Assembly: GCA_029253285.1 (NCBI GenBank)
Contig: JAQWZU010000028.1
Coordinates: forward strand, 1-41,256
Source of the DNA: Akkermansiaceae bacterium
Lineage (GTDB): Bacteria > Verrucomicrobiota > Verrucomicrobiia > Verrucomicrobiales > Akkermansiaceae
Length of the DNA stretch: 41,256 nucleotides
Reading direction: 5' to 3'
Part shown: positions 1 to 7,659 of the stretch, in pieces
Layout: every line of letters begins with the position of its first letter
Numbering within the stretch: the stretch's first letter is position 1
Made by a program: the position numbers and the translations under genes
The notes under the pieces: model-generated
The model's input: the letters and a program-made list of their open reading frames with translations, nothing else
The model's database searches: none
What the model was told of the DNA's origin: nothing

Positions 1-161
1 GTCCGCAATTCTGCCGCCTTGGCGAGGCTCTCCTTCACTGAGTCCCCCGCCATCAGGGCCCCCAAAAGAACCATCGCCCCCACCGCCGCCCCAGCAACCA
101 CGCCCACATAAGCCGCCCGGTAATACCGAACACCCTTCCAGATAAATGAAATGCCTCTCAT
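1..161 (-). CDS. FtsX-like ABC transporter permease, N-terminal part
   Basis: The reverse strand opens at an ATG (161-159) and stays open to the window edge, giving 53 codons. The peptide starts MRGISFIWKGVRYYRAAYVG, then has a hydrophobic helix of about residues 18-38 followed by MAGDSVKESLAKAA. A short basic N-terminus, one membrane helix and a 'GDSV..SL' exit is the usual start of large MacB/FtsX-type permeases, which work with a LolD-like ATPase to move lipoproteins or lipids, or to do mechanical work in the envelope. The ATPase gene at 5136-5804 is of the matching class but lies about 5 kb away on the other strand, so pairing is only inferred. The rest of the gene is outside the window. 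Confidence 0.6.
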   Translation of the reverse strand, partial: MRGISFIWKGVRYYRAAYVGVVAGAAVGAMVLLGALMAGDSVKESLAKAAELR

Positions 162-328
162 GTGGCGAAAGTATAGCGGACCTCCAAGATCCCACAAGGA
201 GCAGGAACCCCCCATTAGTTTACGGTCGCGACACGAAGAGCATTTCGAAACTCCTTGGGGTCTAATAACTGAGGCAAGCCCACCAAGGGGCGAGATTTTC
301 TCCGAGGGACGATTGGATCAAAAGGAAA

Positions 329-526
329 CTATTTTTCTCCCAATCTCCTCATCTCGGCTCTGACTGGAGGGGTTATTTCCGTTGAATCCAAAGAGACCAG
401 AACAAGGTTATGACGTTTCAAGTCTTCAACTGAATCACGATCCAGGAGGATTCTTTGCCGATTCACCTTATCGCTCACATCCCAATCGGCCTTAAAGTGC
501 ACCCATTCCGGACAAGGAATCGCCAT
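329..526 (-). CDS. Small thioredoxin-like protein lacking the catalytic pair (possibly decaying)
   Basis: This 65-residue ORF starts 12 nt after the stop of the DsbD-like gene, in the same frame, so it is probably translated with it. Its sequence parallels the C-terminal thioredoxin domain of that protein: WVHFKADW matches VWVDYTADW, and the downstream VLVSLDST and AEMRRLGE match VLLVKADNT and ADLERYGE. The active-site U-L-T-C is replaced by D-V-S-D, so it should not be redox active. The ORF ends early at a TAG; the codons after it (FPLIQSSLGEN) still look like a thioredoxin continuation, and a second TAG follows after 21 codons. It is either a short redox-dead paralogue or a degraded second thioredoxin domain. 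The homology is judged by eye. Confidence 0.5.
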   Translation of the reverse strand: MAIPCPEWVHFKADWDVSDKVNRQRILLDRDSVEDLKRHNLVLVSLDSTEITPPVRAEMRRLGEK

Positions 527-538
527 CGTTGCATTCTC

Positions 539-2764
539 TTACTTGGTGGCTTGTTCGAGCGCTTCAAGTGCTTCCCCGGCACCGAAGAATTCAGGCATGA
601 TAATCAGTTTCTGATCGGGATCCGCCGGCACGATGATGTTCACGGGCAAATTAGATCGTCCATTTTCCCCGTAGCGTTCCAGATCGGCGTTAATGGCCGG
701 ATCACCATGGGTATTGTCCGCCTTTACGAGAAGAACATCGAGTTCCTCAAGACGCTCCAAAACTTCTTTGCTTGAGAACACACGGCCCTCATTTGCTTTA
801 CAGGTGAGTCACCAATCAGCGGTGTAATCGACCCAGACAATTCGTTTTTTGGTTCGAGAAAGCTCAATCACTCCGGGATACCATTCCTGCCAAGCGAGCC
901 CGTCCTTCGGCTTTTTCGACACCGAATAGGCCCAGGTCAATCCACCGAAAATCATCAGACCGGAGAGAGCATACCCCGTCACCATCCGTTTGGTTTTTGA
1001 GGTAATTGGAGTTCCCCAACGTCCGTAGAGATAGGCCCCAAGCCCGATCAAGGTCAGAGCAAAAAGGAAGTAATTGAAGTGTTCCTCACCCACGAGGGTA
1101 AGATAACTCTTAAGGAAAAAAACCACCGTCGCAAAGACCAGGAAAGCCATGATTTGCTTGAAGCTCTCCATCCAGGCTCCCGGCCGAGGAAGCTTTTTGA
1201 TCAATGCGGGGAAGAACGAGAGGACGATGTAGGGGCTGGCAATACCAAGTGCAAAAACAGTGAAAACAGCAAAGGCAATTGGCTTGGGTTGCGAGAGCGC
1301 AAAGCCCATCACTGCTCCGAGGAATGGTCCAGAACACGGCGTGGCAATGAGAGTCGTAAGCACTCCGGAAAAGAATGATCCGGAGTAGCCTTTCTTGCCC
1401 TGTAATTCACCACCAACCCCGGTGAGGCTCGTCCCAATTTCAAACAAACCAAAGAGGTTCAGGCCCATCGCAAAAAGGAGAACAATAATTGCGCCGAGGA
1501 AAATCGGATTACTCAGCTGTTCTCCCCAGTTCAAATTGAGGGATATAATTACCGCAGACAAAATCCACATCGTCACCAAAAGACCCAGACCAAATACCAG
1601 ACCATGAATTTTGATCTTCTTTTCGTCTTCTCCGGCTTGGGCCACAAAGCCCATGACCTTCAAGCCAAGAACCGGAAACACACAGGGCATTAAATTTAAA
1701 AGCAGACCGCCGATGAAGACAAAGAAAAGAGAGGATCCAAAAGTTACTTTCTTTTCCTCAATTCCGCCAGGCAGGACGATCTCAAGCTTGGCATCGACAT
1801 CGTAAAGTTCTGCTCCCGCCGCGATGTCTTCTGCCGTGGCTTTCACCGTTTCCAGATGAACTGCCGGCGCCGGAGCCATGTCCACTCCTGGAGGGTCGGC
1901 AGCATCGGGATTTGCCGAAAGCGGAATCGAGACATTCACCGCCGCTCTGCCGGTTTCCGTTTGGTAAACTAACATTCCCGACATGGTTTCCAGAGTCGGT
2001 CCTTTATCGATGAAGAGATCTTCATTTCCGAAATTACGGTCAAAATACGCAATGATCATTTGCCCATCAACTTCGGCGTCCTGCAATGACTGGCTGTCCA
2101 CTTGCTGGTCGGAAGAGAAGAAGTAGATCCCATCTTCCTGAATCGAAATTCCGTCCGGAGCGGTCGCAGTGAGAGAGAACGAGCCCTCTTCCTCAACAAC
2201 TTCAAAAATCCAGCCATCCGCTGGTTTGGCAACCGGAGGGTTTTCAAAAACCGCGACAGCGGCGGCATTAGGAACGGTCGCGGCGGCAGATTTGATTACG
2301 AGGAAAATCTCTCCGGATTCCTGAACACAGCTGCCTTCATCACAAATCTGCCAACCTGCTTTTCCGCTGATCGTGAGATCTTTTCCGAGAGCCAGTTCTT
2401 TTGGAGCGGTGATCTCGTAGTAAAAAGCAACTTCTCCTTCGTATCCGTAGAGCACGGTATCCAGCCCGCCTGACTTCGTTTCGATCGCCCGGGGAATAGC
2501 GAAAATCGTCTCACTCGCCGTAAACCCATCGGGGAGCGCCCAATCAACCTTCATCGAAGTCCCAAGAATTCCCGGGTTTACGTAATAAGAATGCCAGTGA
2601 TCGGGATGGTTGAGCTGCAGGGCAATTTTGAAAGTCTCGCCCGGAGCAATCCCAGTAACTTGAGATACCGATTTGAAGGTGGACTTATCACCACCACCAA
2701 ACTGCGCATTGCCCAGAGATGAGAGGAAAAACGTGAGGAGGAGAATCAGTGATCGTTGCATCAT
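539..2764 (-). CDS. DsbD-family thiol:disulfide interchange protein, probable selenoprotein (in-frame UGA)
   Basis: The product moves reducing power across the cytoplasmic membrane to periplasmic thiols. Read through one TGA (811-809) it is 741 residues: signal peptide (1-20); DsbD N-terminal domain with a C141/C146 pair in WQICDEGSC; membrane domain with about eight helices from residue 345 to 612, carrying the Cys of NLMPCVFP (361) and TPCSGP (477); and a C-terminal thioredoxin domain. The thioredoxin motif is normally ADWCLTCK. Here it reads ADW-TGA-LTCK, so the stop replaces the first catalytic Cys, and the frame continues for 89 more thioredoxin-like codons to a TAA. I read residue 652 as selenocysteine. 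The start at 2764 precedes the signal peptide; an open frame running further upstream overlaps trpS and is not believed. A sequencing error (TGC or TGT to TGA) or a truncated gene remains possible. Confidence 0.8.
770..796 (-). promoter_or_regulatory. Candidate bacterial SECIS hairpin after the in-frame UGA
   Basis: On the coding strand, TGAG (791-788) pairs with CTCA (776-773) around an 11-nt loop that begins GG (787-777). An outer GC/GC pair (796-795 with 771-770) is separated by a small internal loop. The first loop G is 22 nt past the UGA. Bacterial SECIS elements lie just downstream of the UGA, with a G at the top of the loop, so position and loop fit. The stem is short and was found by eye, so support is modest. 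Confidence 0.35.
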
Positions 2765-2944
2765 TGCTGGGTATTGATTTGCCGTTGGAGGGACCAAGCC
2801 GTCGTTTTCTTCCACGATATTTTCAGAAGATGGCCGGAAGATGGCACGGTGACGCCTTAACACCATCCAAAAAAGCGTCACGGATTGGTTGGATCGCGCG
2901 GGTTTACTCTTCCGCTTTTCGTGGAAAAGGCGTAAGTCCCGCGT

Positions 2945-3910
2945 ATGAGAATTTTGACCGGCCTGCAACCAAGCGGACGTCTTCACGTGGGAAATTACTT
3001 TGGCGCGATCAAACCAGCCATCGATGCCCAGGGCGAAGGCGACGGTTATTATTTCATCGCGGACTATCACGCGATGACGACGACCCACAATCCCGCCGAG
3101 CTCCGCGAAAACGTCCGCGGCGTGGCTATCGATTTCCTCGCCTGCGGTTTCGACCCTTCGAAAGGCGTCTTTTTCAAGCAAAGCGCGGTCCCTGAGGTCA
3201 ACGAACTGGCTTGGATTCTCTCGACAGTTTGTCCCATGGGACTTCTCGAACGTTGCCACTCTTATAAGGACAAAATCGCCAAGGGCATCTCGGCCAATCA
3301 CGCGCTTTTCGCTTATCCCGCGCTCATGGCGGCGGACATTTTGCTCTACGATTCCAACATCGTGCCCGTCGGTGATGACCAAAAACAACACCTTGAAGTT
3401 ACCCGTGATCTCGTCGGCAAGATTAACGACCAATACGGCGAGGGCACCCTCGTCATGCCTAAAGCCCGCATTCTTGAAGGCGTTGCCAAAGTCCCCGGAC
3501 TCGATGGCGAGAAGATGAGCAAAAGCTACAATAATACTCTCCCCATCTTTGGCGACGAGAAGCCGAACAAGAAACTCATCATGCGGATTCAGACCGATTC
3601 CGCCGCCGTAGAGGATTCCAAGCCCACGGAGAATTCCGTCATCCTAGCACTCTACCAACTCTTCGCCGGCAAATCGGAATACCAACAAATGATCTCCGAC
3701 TACGAGAATGGCGGATGTGGATACGGTGACTTTAAAAAGCGTCTGGCAGAAGCTTACTGGGATTACTTCGCTCCCATGCGTGCCAGACGCGAAGAACTCA
3801 TCGCCAATCCCGACGAGGTCGATTCCGTCCTCGCCGCCGGTGCCGAGAAAGCCCGCGAAGAAGCCAGCAAGGTCATCGACCGTGTGCGCAAGGCAGTGGG
3901 CTTGATATAG
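2945..3910 (+). CDS. trpS: Tryptophan--tRNA ligase
   Basis: A 321-residue class I aminoacyl-tRNA synthetase that charges tRNA-Trp in the cytoplasm. The N-terminus TGLQPSGRLHVGNYFG carries the HIGH-type signature (HVGN, residues 14-17), and GEKMSKS gives the KMSKS loop (190-194). GDDQKQHLEVTRD (143-155) is the usual tryptophan/dimer region. The length is normal for bacterial TrpS. It is divergent from the DsbD-like gene, with about 180 nt between the two starts that must hold both promoters. The next gene is convergent, so trpS appears to be a single-gene unit. The identification is secure. Confidence 0.97.
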   Translation: MRILTGLQPSGRLHVGNYFGAIKPAIDAQGEGDGYYFIADYHAMTTTHNPAELRENVRGVAIDFLACGFDPSKGVFFKQSAVPEVNELAWILSTVCPMGLLERCHSYKDKIAKGISANHALFAYPALMAADILLYDSNIVPVGDDQKQHLEVTRDLVGKINDQYGEGTLVMPKARILEGVAKVPGLDGEKMSKSYNNTLPIFGDEKPNKKLIMRIQTDSAAVEDSKPTENSVILALYQLFAGKSEYQQMISDYENGGCGYGDFKKRLAEAYWDYFAPMRARREELIANPDEVDSVLAAGAEKAREEASKVIDRVRKAVGLI

Positions 3911-3914
3911 CAAA

Positions 3915-4415
3915 TCACTTCTTCGGAGCCTTCCTGAACAGCATACGTTTGTCACCTGGTGCCTTGGCTTTCCAGAGCTCCTCTTGAGCCCTTTCGTAAA
4001 CCGCTTTTGCCTCATCGTATTGTTTCTCCGTATAGGGAGGATTGGGAACGAGGCGCATCTTCCCATCGTCATCTTCGCGAAAAGTATTTCCAATCATCTT
4101 CGCCAGAAGGCTTCGTTTCTCCTGAATCAGGGCGGAGAGCTTTTTGATCTCTGCATCTTCGCGCTTGAGAGACTCAAGAGCCTTTCGGTAAGTGAGTTTG
4201 GTATCGATAATTTCAGGTTGGACGCTCTTCGGCAAATCAAACAGCGGAACAAAAATCTCTCCGGGGCCCTTCTTGCTTTCCGCAAGAGCAACCCGCGCTT
4301 TATCGAGCGTTAATTTGTCGCGAGTCTGGGTGACTTTCTCCTTTTCCTGTCCCTGACAAGAGAAGGAAATAAGCCAGCTCCAAAAGAAATATTTGAGCAT
4401 CCTATTCATGTCCAT
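3915..4415 (-). CDS. Small exported charged helical protein, unknown function
   Basis: A protein of up to 166 residues. The N-terminus MLKYFFWSWLISFSCQGQ looks like a signal peptide with a Cys near the cleavage point, so it may be a lipoprotein, although the residues before the Cys (S-F-S) are not a canonical lipobox. The rest is rich in Lys, Glu and Ala and probably alpha-helical or coiled coil (about residues 75-145). I do not recognise a family. Three ATG starts are possible (4415, 4409, 4400). The first two overlap the stop of the upstream dioxygenase-like gene, so the two are probably translated together. Confidence 0.65.
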   Translation of the reverse strand: MDMNRMLKYFFWSWLISFSCQGQEKEKVTQTRDKLTLDKARVALAESKKGPGEIFVPLFDLPKSVQPEIIDTKLTYRKALESLKREDAEIKKLSALIQEKRSLLAKMIGNTFREDDDGKMRLVPNPPYTEKQYDEAKAVYERAQEELWKAKAPGDKRMLFRKAPKK

Positions 4416-5076
4416 CGTCAGGGGTCACTCCCAACACAATATTAAACTCGCCACTCAACTCCCCCGCTTTTGAATTTGGAATGGGAGCGAATTTCACCAT
4501 GAGATGTTTCACCGGATCACCGAGACGTTTGATCAATCCGTCTTTGGCATTTCCTTTGTCCCCATCGATAAAACACTGGGTCGTCAGCGCGCGTTTGTTG
4601 CCACGATAGACGGCGACATGGATATGCGGAGTCCGCGGTCCATAGGGAACCGGCTTGATCGTTCGAAAATAATAACGTCCGTCGCGCCCGGTCATGAAAC
4701 GCCCGAAGCCCTGGAAATTGGCATCGCGCTTCGGTCCGGTGAGCCCTCCGTCTTTAGAGTGGATATACGCGCCTTTATTATCTGCCTGCCAAATCTCAAC
4801 CCGCGCGTTGGAAACCGGATTGCCTTTCAAATCCGTCACCTTGCCATGAAGATGGGTGATCGCTCCCACGGCTGGCGTAATCCCATCGTTGATTCGCAAA
4901 AGATCATTATCCGTATCCAGAGGAAGCTTGTCCGGATAAAAAGGCCCTTCCGTCATTGGCGGGGTTTCGGAAAGCGCTTCAGCAAAAACCCCGGGCACAG
5001 TAAAAAAAGCAGCGGAACCCAATGTCGCTCGTTTTAAGAAGTCACGACGTTCGCAAAGGTGGTAGTTCGAAATCAT
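4402..5076 (-). CDS. Intradiol ring-cleavage dioxygenase-like protein, Tat signal
   Basis: This 224-residue protein resembles the beta-sandwich fold of protocatechuate 3,4-dioxygenase, which opens catechol rings using a ferric iron held by two Tyr and two His. Seen here: a Tat-type leader (CERRDFLKRA, residues 8-17) before a hydrophobic stretch; TEGPFYPD; GNPVSNARVEIWQADNKGAY, with a candidate Tyr ligand; and YGPRTPHIHV, which supplies a second Tyr and the H-x-H pair. All four metal ligands therefore seem present. Exported members are common in environmental bacteria and their substrates are mostly unknown, so aromatic degradation is not proven. It is upstream of, and overlaps, the 3915-4415 gene. 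It is divergent from the ABC ATPase, with 59 nt between the two starts. Confidence 0.85.
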   Translation of the reverse strand: MISNYHLCERRDFLKRATLGSAAFFTVPGVFAEALSETPPMTEGPFYPDKLPLDTDNDLLRINDGITPAVGAITHLHGKVTDLKGNPVSNARVEIWQADNKGAYIHSKDGGLTGPKRDANFQGFGRFMTGRDGRYYFRTIKPVPYGPRTPHIHVAVYRGNKRALTTQCFIDGDKGNAKDGLIKRLGDPVKHLMVKFAPIPNSKAGELSGEFNIVLGVTPDDGHE

Positions 5077-5135
5077 TTTCAGTCTTTCGCATAAAGATCG
5101 CTTTGAGGCGAGGCGATATCCCGTAAGGTATCCCC

Positions 5136-5804
5136 ATGATTCAGGTGCGGAACTTGTGTGTCGAATTCGAAACTCCCGGAGAAACGGTCAAGGTTCTTGG
5201 CGATCTTGATTTCGAACTCGCTGAGGGAAAGTCTTCTGCGGTGGTTGGTCCCTCCGGAAGCGGCAAGACGACCTTCCTCAATGTGCTCGGGGCGATGCTT
5301 CCGGCGACGAGCGGAGAGGTGGTCATCGGCGATCAGGACATCGCGCAACTCGACGAAAAACAGGCTGCGCAATTCCGCAACCACGAGTTAGGATTCATTT
5401 TTCAACAACACCAACTCCTTCCCCAGCTGACCGTCCTGGAGAATGTTCTCGTGCCGCGACTCGCCGGAGGCTGGAGTGAAAGCGAAGAAAAAACACGCCA
5501 ACGAGCCGAAAAATTATTGGAGCGTGTCGGCCTGGGTCATCGCTTGAGTCATCGGCCCGGCGAACTTTCCGGCGGAGAAAAACAGCGGACGGCCGTCGCC
5601 CGCGCGCTCATCAATCAACCTAAGCTCGTCCTGGCAGACGAACCGACCGGAGCTCTCGATGGCGAGACTGGAGATAAGGTGGTTGAACTTTTGCTCGAGC
5701 TCCAAAAAGAGCAAGGTGTGACGCTCATTGTGGTGACCCACGACCTCAAACTTGCGGAACGAGTCGGAAATATCTTTGAGATTCTCGGAGCCCCGGCGCT
5801 TTAG
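5136..5804 (+). CDS. ABC transporter ATP-binding protein, LolD/MacB type
   Basis: A 222-residue ATPase, the normal length for this class. Walker A is GPSGSGKTT (residues 38-46), the signature is LSGGEKQ (144-150), Walker B is LVLADE (164-169) with the D-loop GALD, and the switch His is in VVTHD. EFETPGETVKVLGDLDFEL at the N-terminus and the ADEPTGALD wording are typical of ATPases that drive FtsX/MacB-fold permeases. No permease gene follows directly; the nearest candidate is the partial one at 1-161. The lipoprotein-release function of LolD is possible but not shown, so I give no symbol. Confidence 0.9.
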   Translation: MIQVRNLCVEFETPGETVKVLGDLDFELAEGKSSAVVGPSGSGKTTFLNVLGAMLPATSGEVVIGDQDIAQLDEKQAAQFRNHELGFIFQQHQLLPQLTVLENVLVPRLAGGWSESEEKTRQRAEKLLERVGLGHRLSHRPGELSGGEKQRTAVARALINQPKLVLADEPTGALDGETGDKVVELLLELQKEQGVTLIVVTHDLKLAERVGNIFEILGAPAL

Positions 5805-5856
5805 AATTTTGCGATCGGTCTGCCCAAAGAAGACGATTTCATAAAAAGAAGCCCGC

Positions 5857-6291
5857 TTATCCGCAGGGAGCGGGAATGATTTCGGCCAGGCGACCGTCAT
5901 TTTCATGGGTCAACTGAATCCAAATTGTCCCTTCTGGGAGAAGATGGGGAAACAGAGCGGGCCATTCGACAATAACCAAGCCTCCTTGTTCTAGATAATC
6001 ATCCCATCCCAAATCCAGGAGTTCGTGGTCTGATTCCACACGATAAAAGTCGAAATGGAAAACATCCAGCCGTCCTCCGCGGTATTCCTGAACCAAAGAA
6101 AAAGTCGGGCTTGTCACCTCGCTCTGATAACCGAGAGAACGGACAATACCCTGAGTCATAGTGGTTTTTCCAGATCCAAGATCTCCCACCAAAGCAATCA
6201 CTCCACCGGCAAGAGCCGCTTTTCCCAGCGATTCTCCCAAGAGATCGGTCGCGACAGGATCGGCAAGATGGGTAGGCGAAAACTCCAACAT
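5857..6291 (-). CDS. tsaE: tRNA threonylcarbamoyladenosine biosynthesis ATPase TsaE
   Basis: A 144-residue small P-loop ATPase that works with TsaB and TsaD to make the t6A37 modification of ANN-decoding tRNAs. Walker A is GDLGSGKTT (36-44). The family motifs SPTF (61-64), HFDFYR (79-84) and VIVEWP (106-111) are all present, and the length is typical. The gene converges with the ABC ATPase (52 nt apart, no clear terminator) and diverges from rplU. tsaB and tsaD are not in the window. Confidence 0.95.
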   Translation of the reverse strand: MLEFSPTHLADPVATDLLGESLGKAALAGGVIALVGDLGSGKTTMTQGIVRSLGYQSEVTSPTFSLVQEYRGGRLDVFHFDFYRVESDHELLDLGWDDYLEQGGLVIVEWPALFPHLLPEGTIWIQLTHENDGRLAEIIPAPCG

Positions 6292-6374
6292 AGTGGTAAC
6301 AGGGCGGCACCAACCAATCGTGGCCCGCGCCCAAGGGCAATTTCTTTGTCTTCTTTTTGAAAAAAACCTTTACC

Positions 6375-6412
6375 GTGACGCTGCTCTGTGGTGAATTCCC
6401 GCCCCGCGTCAC
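6375..6412 (+). promoter_or_regulatory. Inverted repeat in the rplU leader
   Basis: GTGACGC (6375-6381) and GCGTCAC (6406-6412) form a perfect 7-bp inverted repeat around 24 nt, ending 34 nt before the rplU ATG. In RNA this would be a leader hairpin. Several ribosomal protein operons, including L21 operons in other phyla, carry leader structures for autoregulation; whether this is one is only inference. Confidence 0.35.
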
Positions 6413-6446
6413 TCCGGTGGCGTTTAACTATCCACGATTTCTATTC

Positions 6447-6761
6447 ATGGCCTACGCAATTTTCAAATCCGGCGGTAAGCAATACCGCGTGCAAGAAGGT
6501 GACACCATCAGTGTCGACAAACTTCCCGTGGCCGCTGGTGACGAGATCAAGCTCAGCGAAGTTCTCCTCGTGAACGACGGATCCAGCACCAAGGTGGGAG
6601 CTCCTACTGTTGACGGAGCCGGAGTCACCGCTCAGGTCGTCGAACAACACCGCGGCAAAAAAGGCGTTGCTTTCAAATTCAAGCGCCGCAAGGGATTCCA
6701 CAAAACGATCGGATTCCGCCATCATCTCACCAAGCTGAAGATCACCGGGATCGAAGGCTAA
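6447..6761 (+). CDS. rplU: 50S ribosomal protein L21
   Basis: A 104-residue protein starting [19 protein letters not shown], the standard L21 N-terminus, and containing [20 protein letters not shown], the basic rRNA-binding segment of the family. I chose the ATG at 6447 because it gives the canonical N-terminus and length; the open frame extends further upstream without homology. It is followed after 22 nt by rpmA, the usual rplU-rpmA pair. The GTPase gene obg, which often follows, is absent here; a terminator ends the unit after rpmA. Confidence 0.97.
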   Translation: MAYAIFKSGGKQYRVQEGDTISVDKLPVAAGDEIKLSEVLLVNDGSSTKVGAPTVDGAGVTAQVVEQHRGKKGVAFKFKRRKGFHKTIGFRHHLTKLKITGIEG

Positions 6762-6783
6762 ACACACTTATCACTTACTAGTC

Positions 6784-7032
6784 ATGGCTCATAAAAAAGG
6801 ACAGGGTTCCGTTAAGAACGGACGCGACTCAAACAGCAAACGCCTCGGCGTGAAAAAGTTCGGTGGCGAAGTTGTCATCGCAGGAAATATTCTCATTCGC
6901 CAGCGCGGCACCAAGTGGCATCCAGGTGCCAATGTCGGCATGGGCAAGGACCACACTCTCTTCGCGCTGAAAGACGGCAACGTCTTCTTCGACAAGAAAG
7001 GCCGCCGCATCAACGTTGCGCTTGCTGATTAA
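6784..7032 (+). CDS. rpmA: 50S ribosomal protein L27
   Basis: An 82-residue protein: [20 protein letters not shown], then [23 protein letters not shown] and [12 protein letters not shown], all standard L27 motifs. The N-terminal tail of L27 reaches the peptidyl-transferase centre. This version begins directly with AHKKG after Met and has no extra cleavable leader as found in some Firmicutes. It is in a two-gene operon with rplU. Confidence 0.97.
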   Translation: MAHKKGQGSVKNGRDSNSKRLGVKKFGGEVVIAGNILIRQRGTKWHPGANVGMGKDHTLFALKDGNVFFDKKGRRINVALAD

Positions 7033-7063
7033 ATACTGATAATCAGTAGTTTATATTTAGAAA

Positions 7064-7089
7064 GGCGGGTCATTTGATCCGTCTTTTTT
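7064..7089 (+). terminator. Intrinsic terminator after rpmA
   Basis: GGCGGGTCA (7064-7072) pairs with TGATCCGTC (7075-7083) over 9 bp including two G-T wobbles, and is followed by six T (7084-7089). The perfect AT-rich palindrome just before it (7034-7048, TACTGAT-A-ATCAGTA) may add to it. Confidence 0.85.
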
Positions 7090-7124
7090 ATGCTCCAAGA
7101 GTCACTAACCTAACGGTGTGTGGC

Positions 7125-7130
7125 TATAAT
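7125..7130 (+). promoter_or_regulatory. Possible -10 element for trmL
   Basis: An exact TATAAT lies 76 nt before the trmL ATG and downstream of the rpmA terminator, the expected place for a separate promoter. No good -35 hexamer is visible 16-18 nt upstream, so this is tentative. Confidence 0.35.
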
Positions 7131-7206
7131 ACGCTTTGAATAAGTCATTTACTATTTTTCGTTGCAGCACTGCCTAAAACCCGTCTTCTTCTTTTTAAAT
7201 TTTCCT

Positions 7207-7659
7207 ATGAACATCGTCCTCGTCGAACCAGAGATTCCTCAGAATACCGGAGCAGCGGGACGGCTTACTCTGGCCACCGGGTCGACGCTGCATCTCATTA
7301 AACCGCTGGGATTTTCCATCGACGAAAAAACGGTTCGCCGAACCGGGTTGGACTATTGGAAAGATGTTGATCTTAAAGTTTGGGAAAATATCGAGGAATT
7401 TCATGCCGCCAATCCCAAAGCCCGATTGTGGTTTCTCAGCACGAAGGCGAGCCAGGGAATTTGGGATGTGAAATTCGAGGAAGATGATTTTCTTCTCTTC
7501 GGACGCGAGTCAAAAGGACTTCCCGAATCGTGGATTTTTGGCTCCCCGGAATCAGCCATCAAAATTCCCATGAGGGAAGATTCCACTCGCTCACTCAATC
7601 TCGCAACCTCAGTTGCGATCGTTCTCTACGAAGCGGAACGCCAGCTTTCGCTGAGGTAA
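7207..7659 (+). CDS. trmL: tRNA (cytidine(34)-2'-O)-methyltransferase TrmL
   Basis: A 150-residue SPOUT-class methyltransferase that 2'-O-methylates the wobble base of leucine tRNAs using AdoMet. The N-terminus MNIVLVEPEIPQNTGAAGRL is characteristic. The trefoil-knot motifs are LLFGRESKGLPE (around 98-109) and IPMREDSTRSLNLATSVAIV (around 119-138). The ATG at 7207 gives the canonical start; an upstream in-frame ATG at 7162 adds a non-homologous leader. Its stop directly abuts the stop of the convergent mnmG, with no nucleotide between them. Confidence 0.93.
   Translation: MNIVLVEPEIPQNTGAAGRLTLATGSTLHLIKPLGFSIDEKTVRRTGLDYWKDVDLKVWENIEEFHAANPKARLWFLSTKASQGIWDVKFEEDDFLLFGRESKGLPESWIFGSPESAIKIPMREDSTRSLNLATSVAIVLYEAERQLSLR

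Noticed and set aside
329-331. TAG ending the small thioredoxin-like ORF read as pyrrolysine
   Set aside because: The readable continuation is only 21 codons before another TAG, and nothing suggests a pyrrolysine system; truncation is simpler.
2983-2996. TTCACGTGGGAA in trpS as parS
   Set aside because: It is not a palindrome outside CACGTG and it encodes the conserved HVGN motif.
2765-3433. Upstream extension of the DsbD-like frame to 3433
   Set aside because: It lies antisense within trpS, lacks homology, and the signal peptide starts at 2764.
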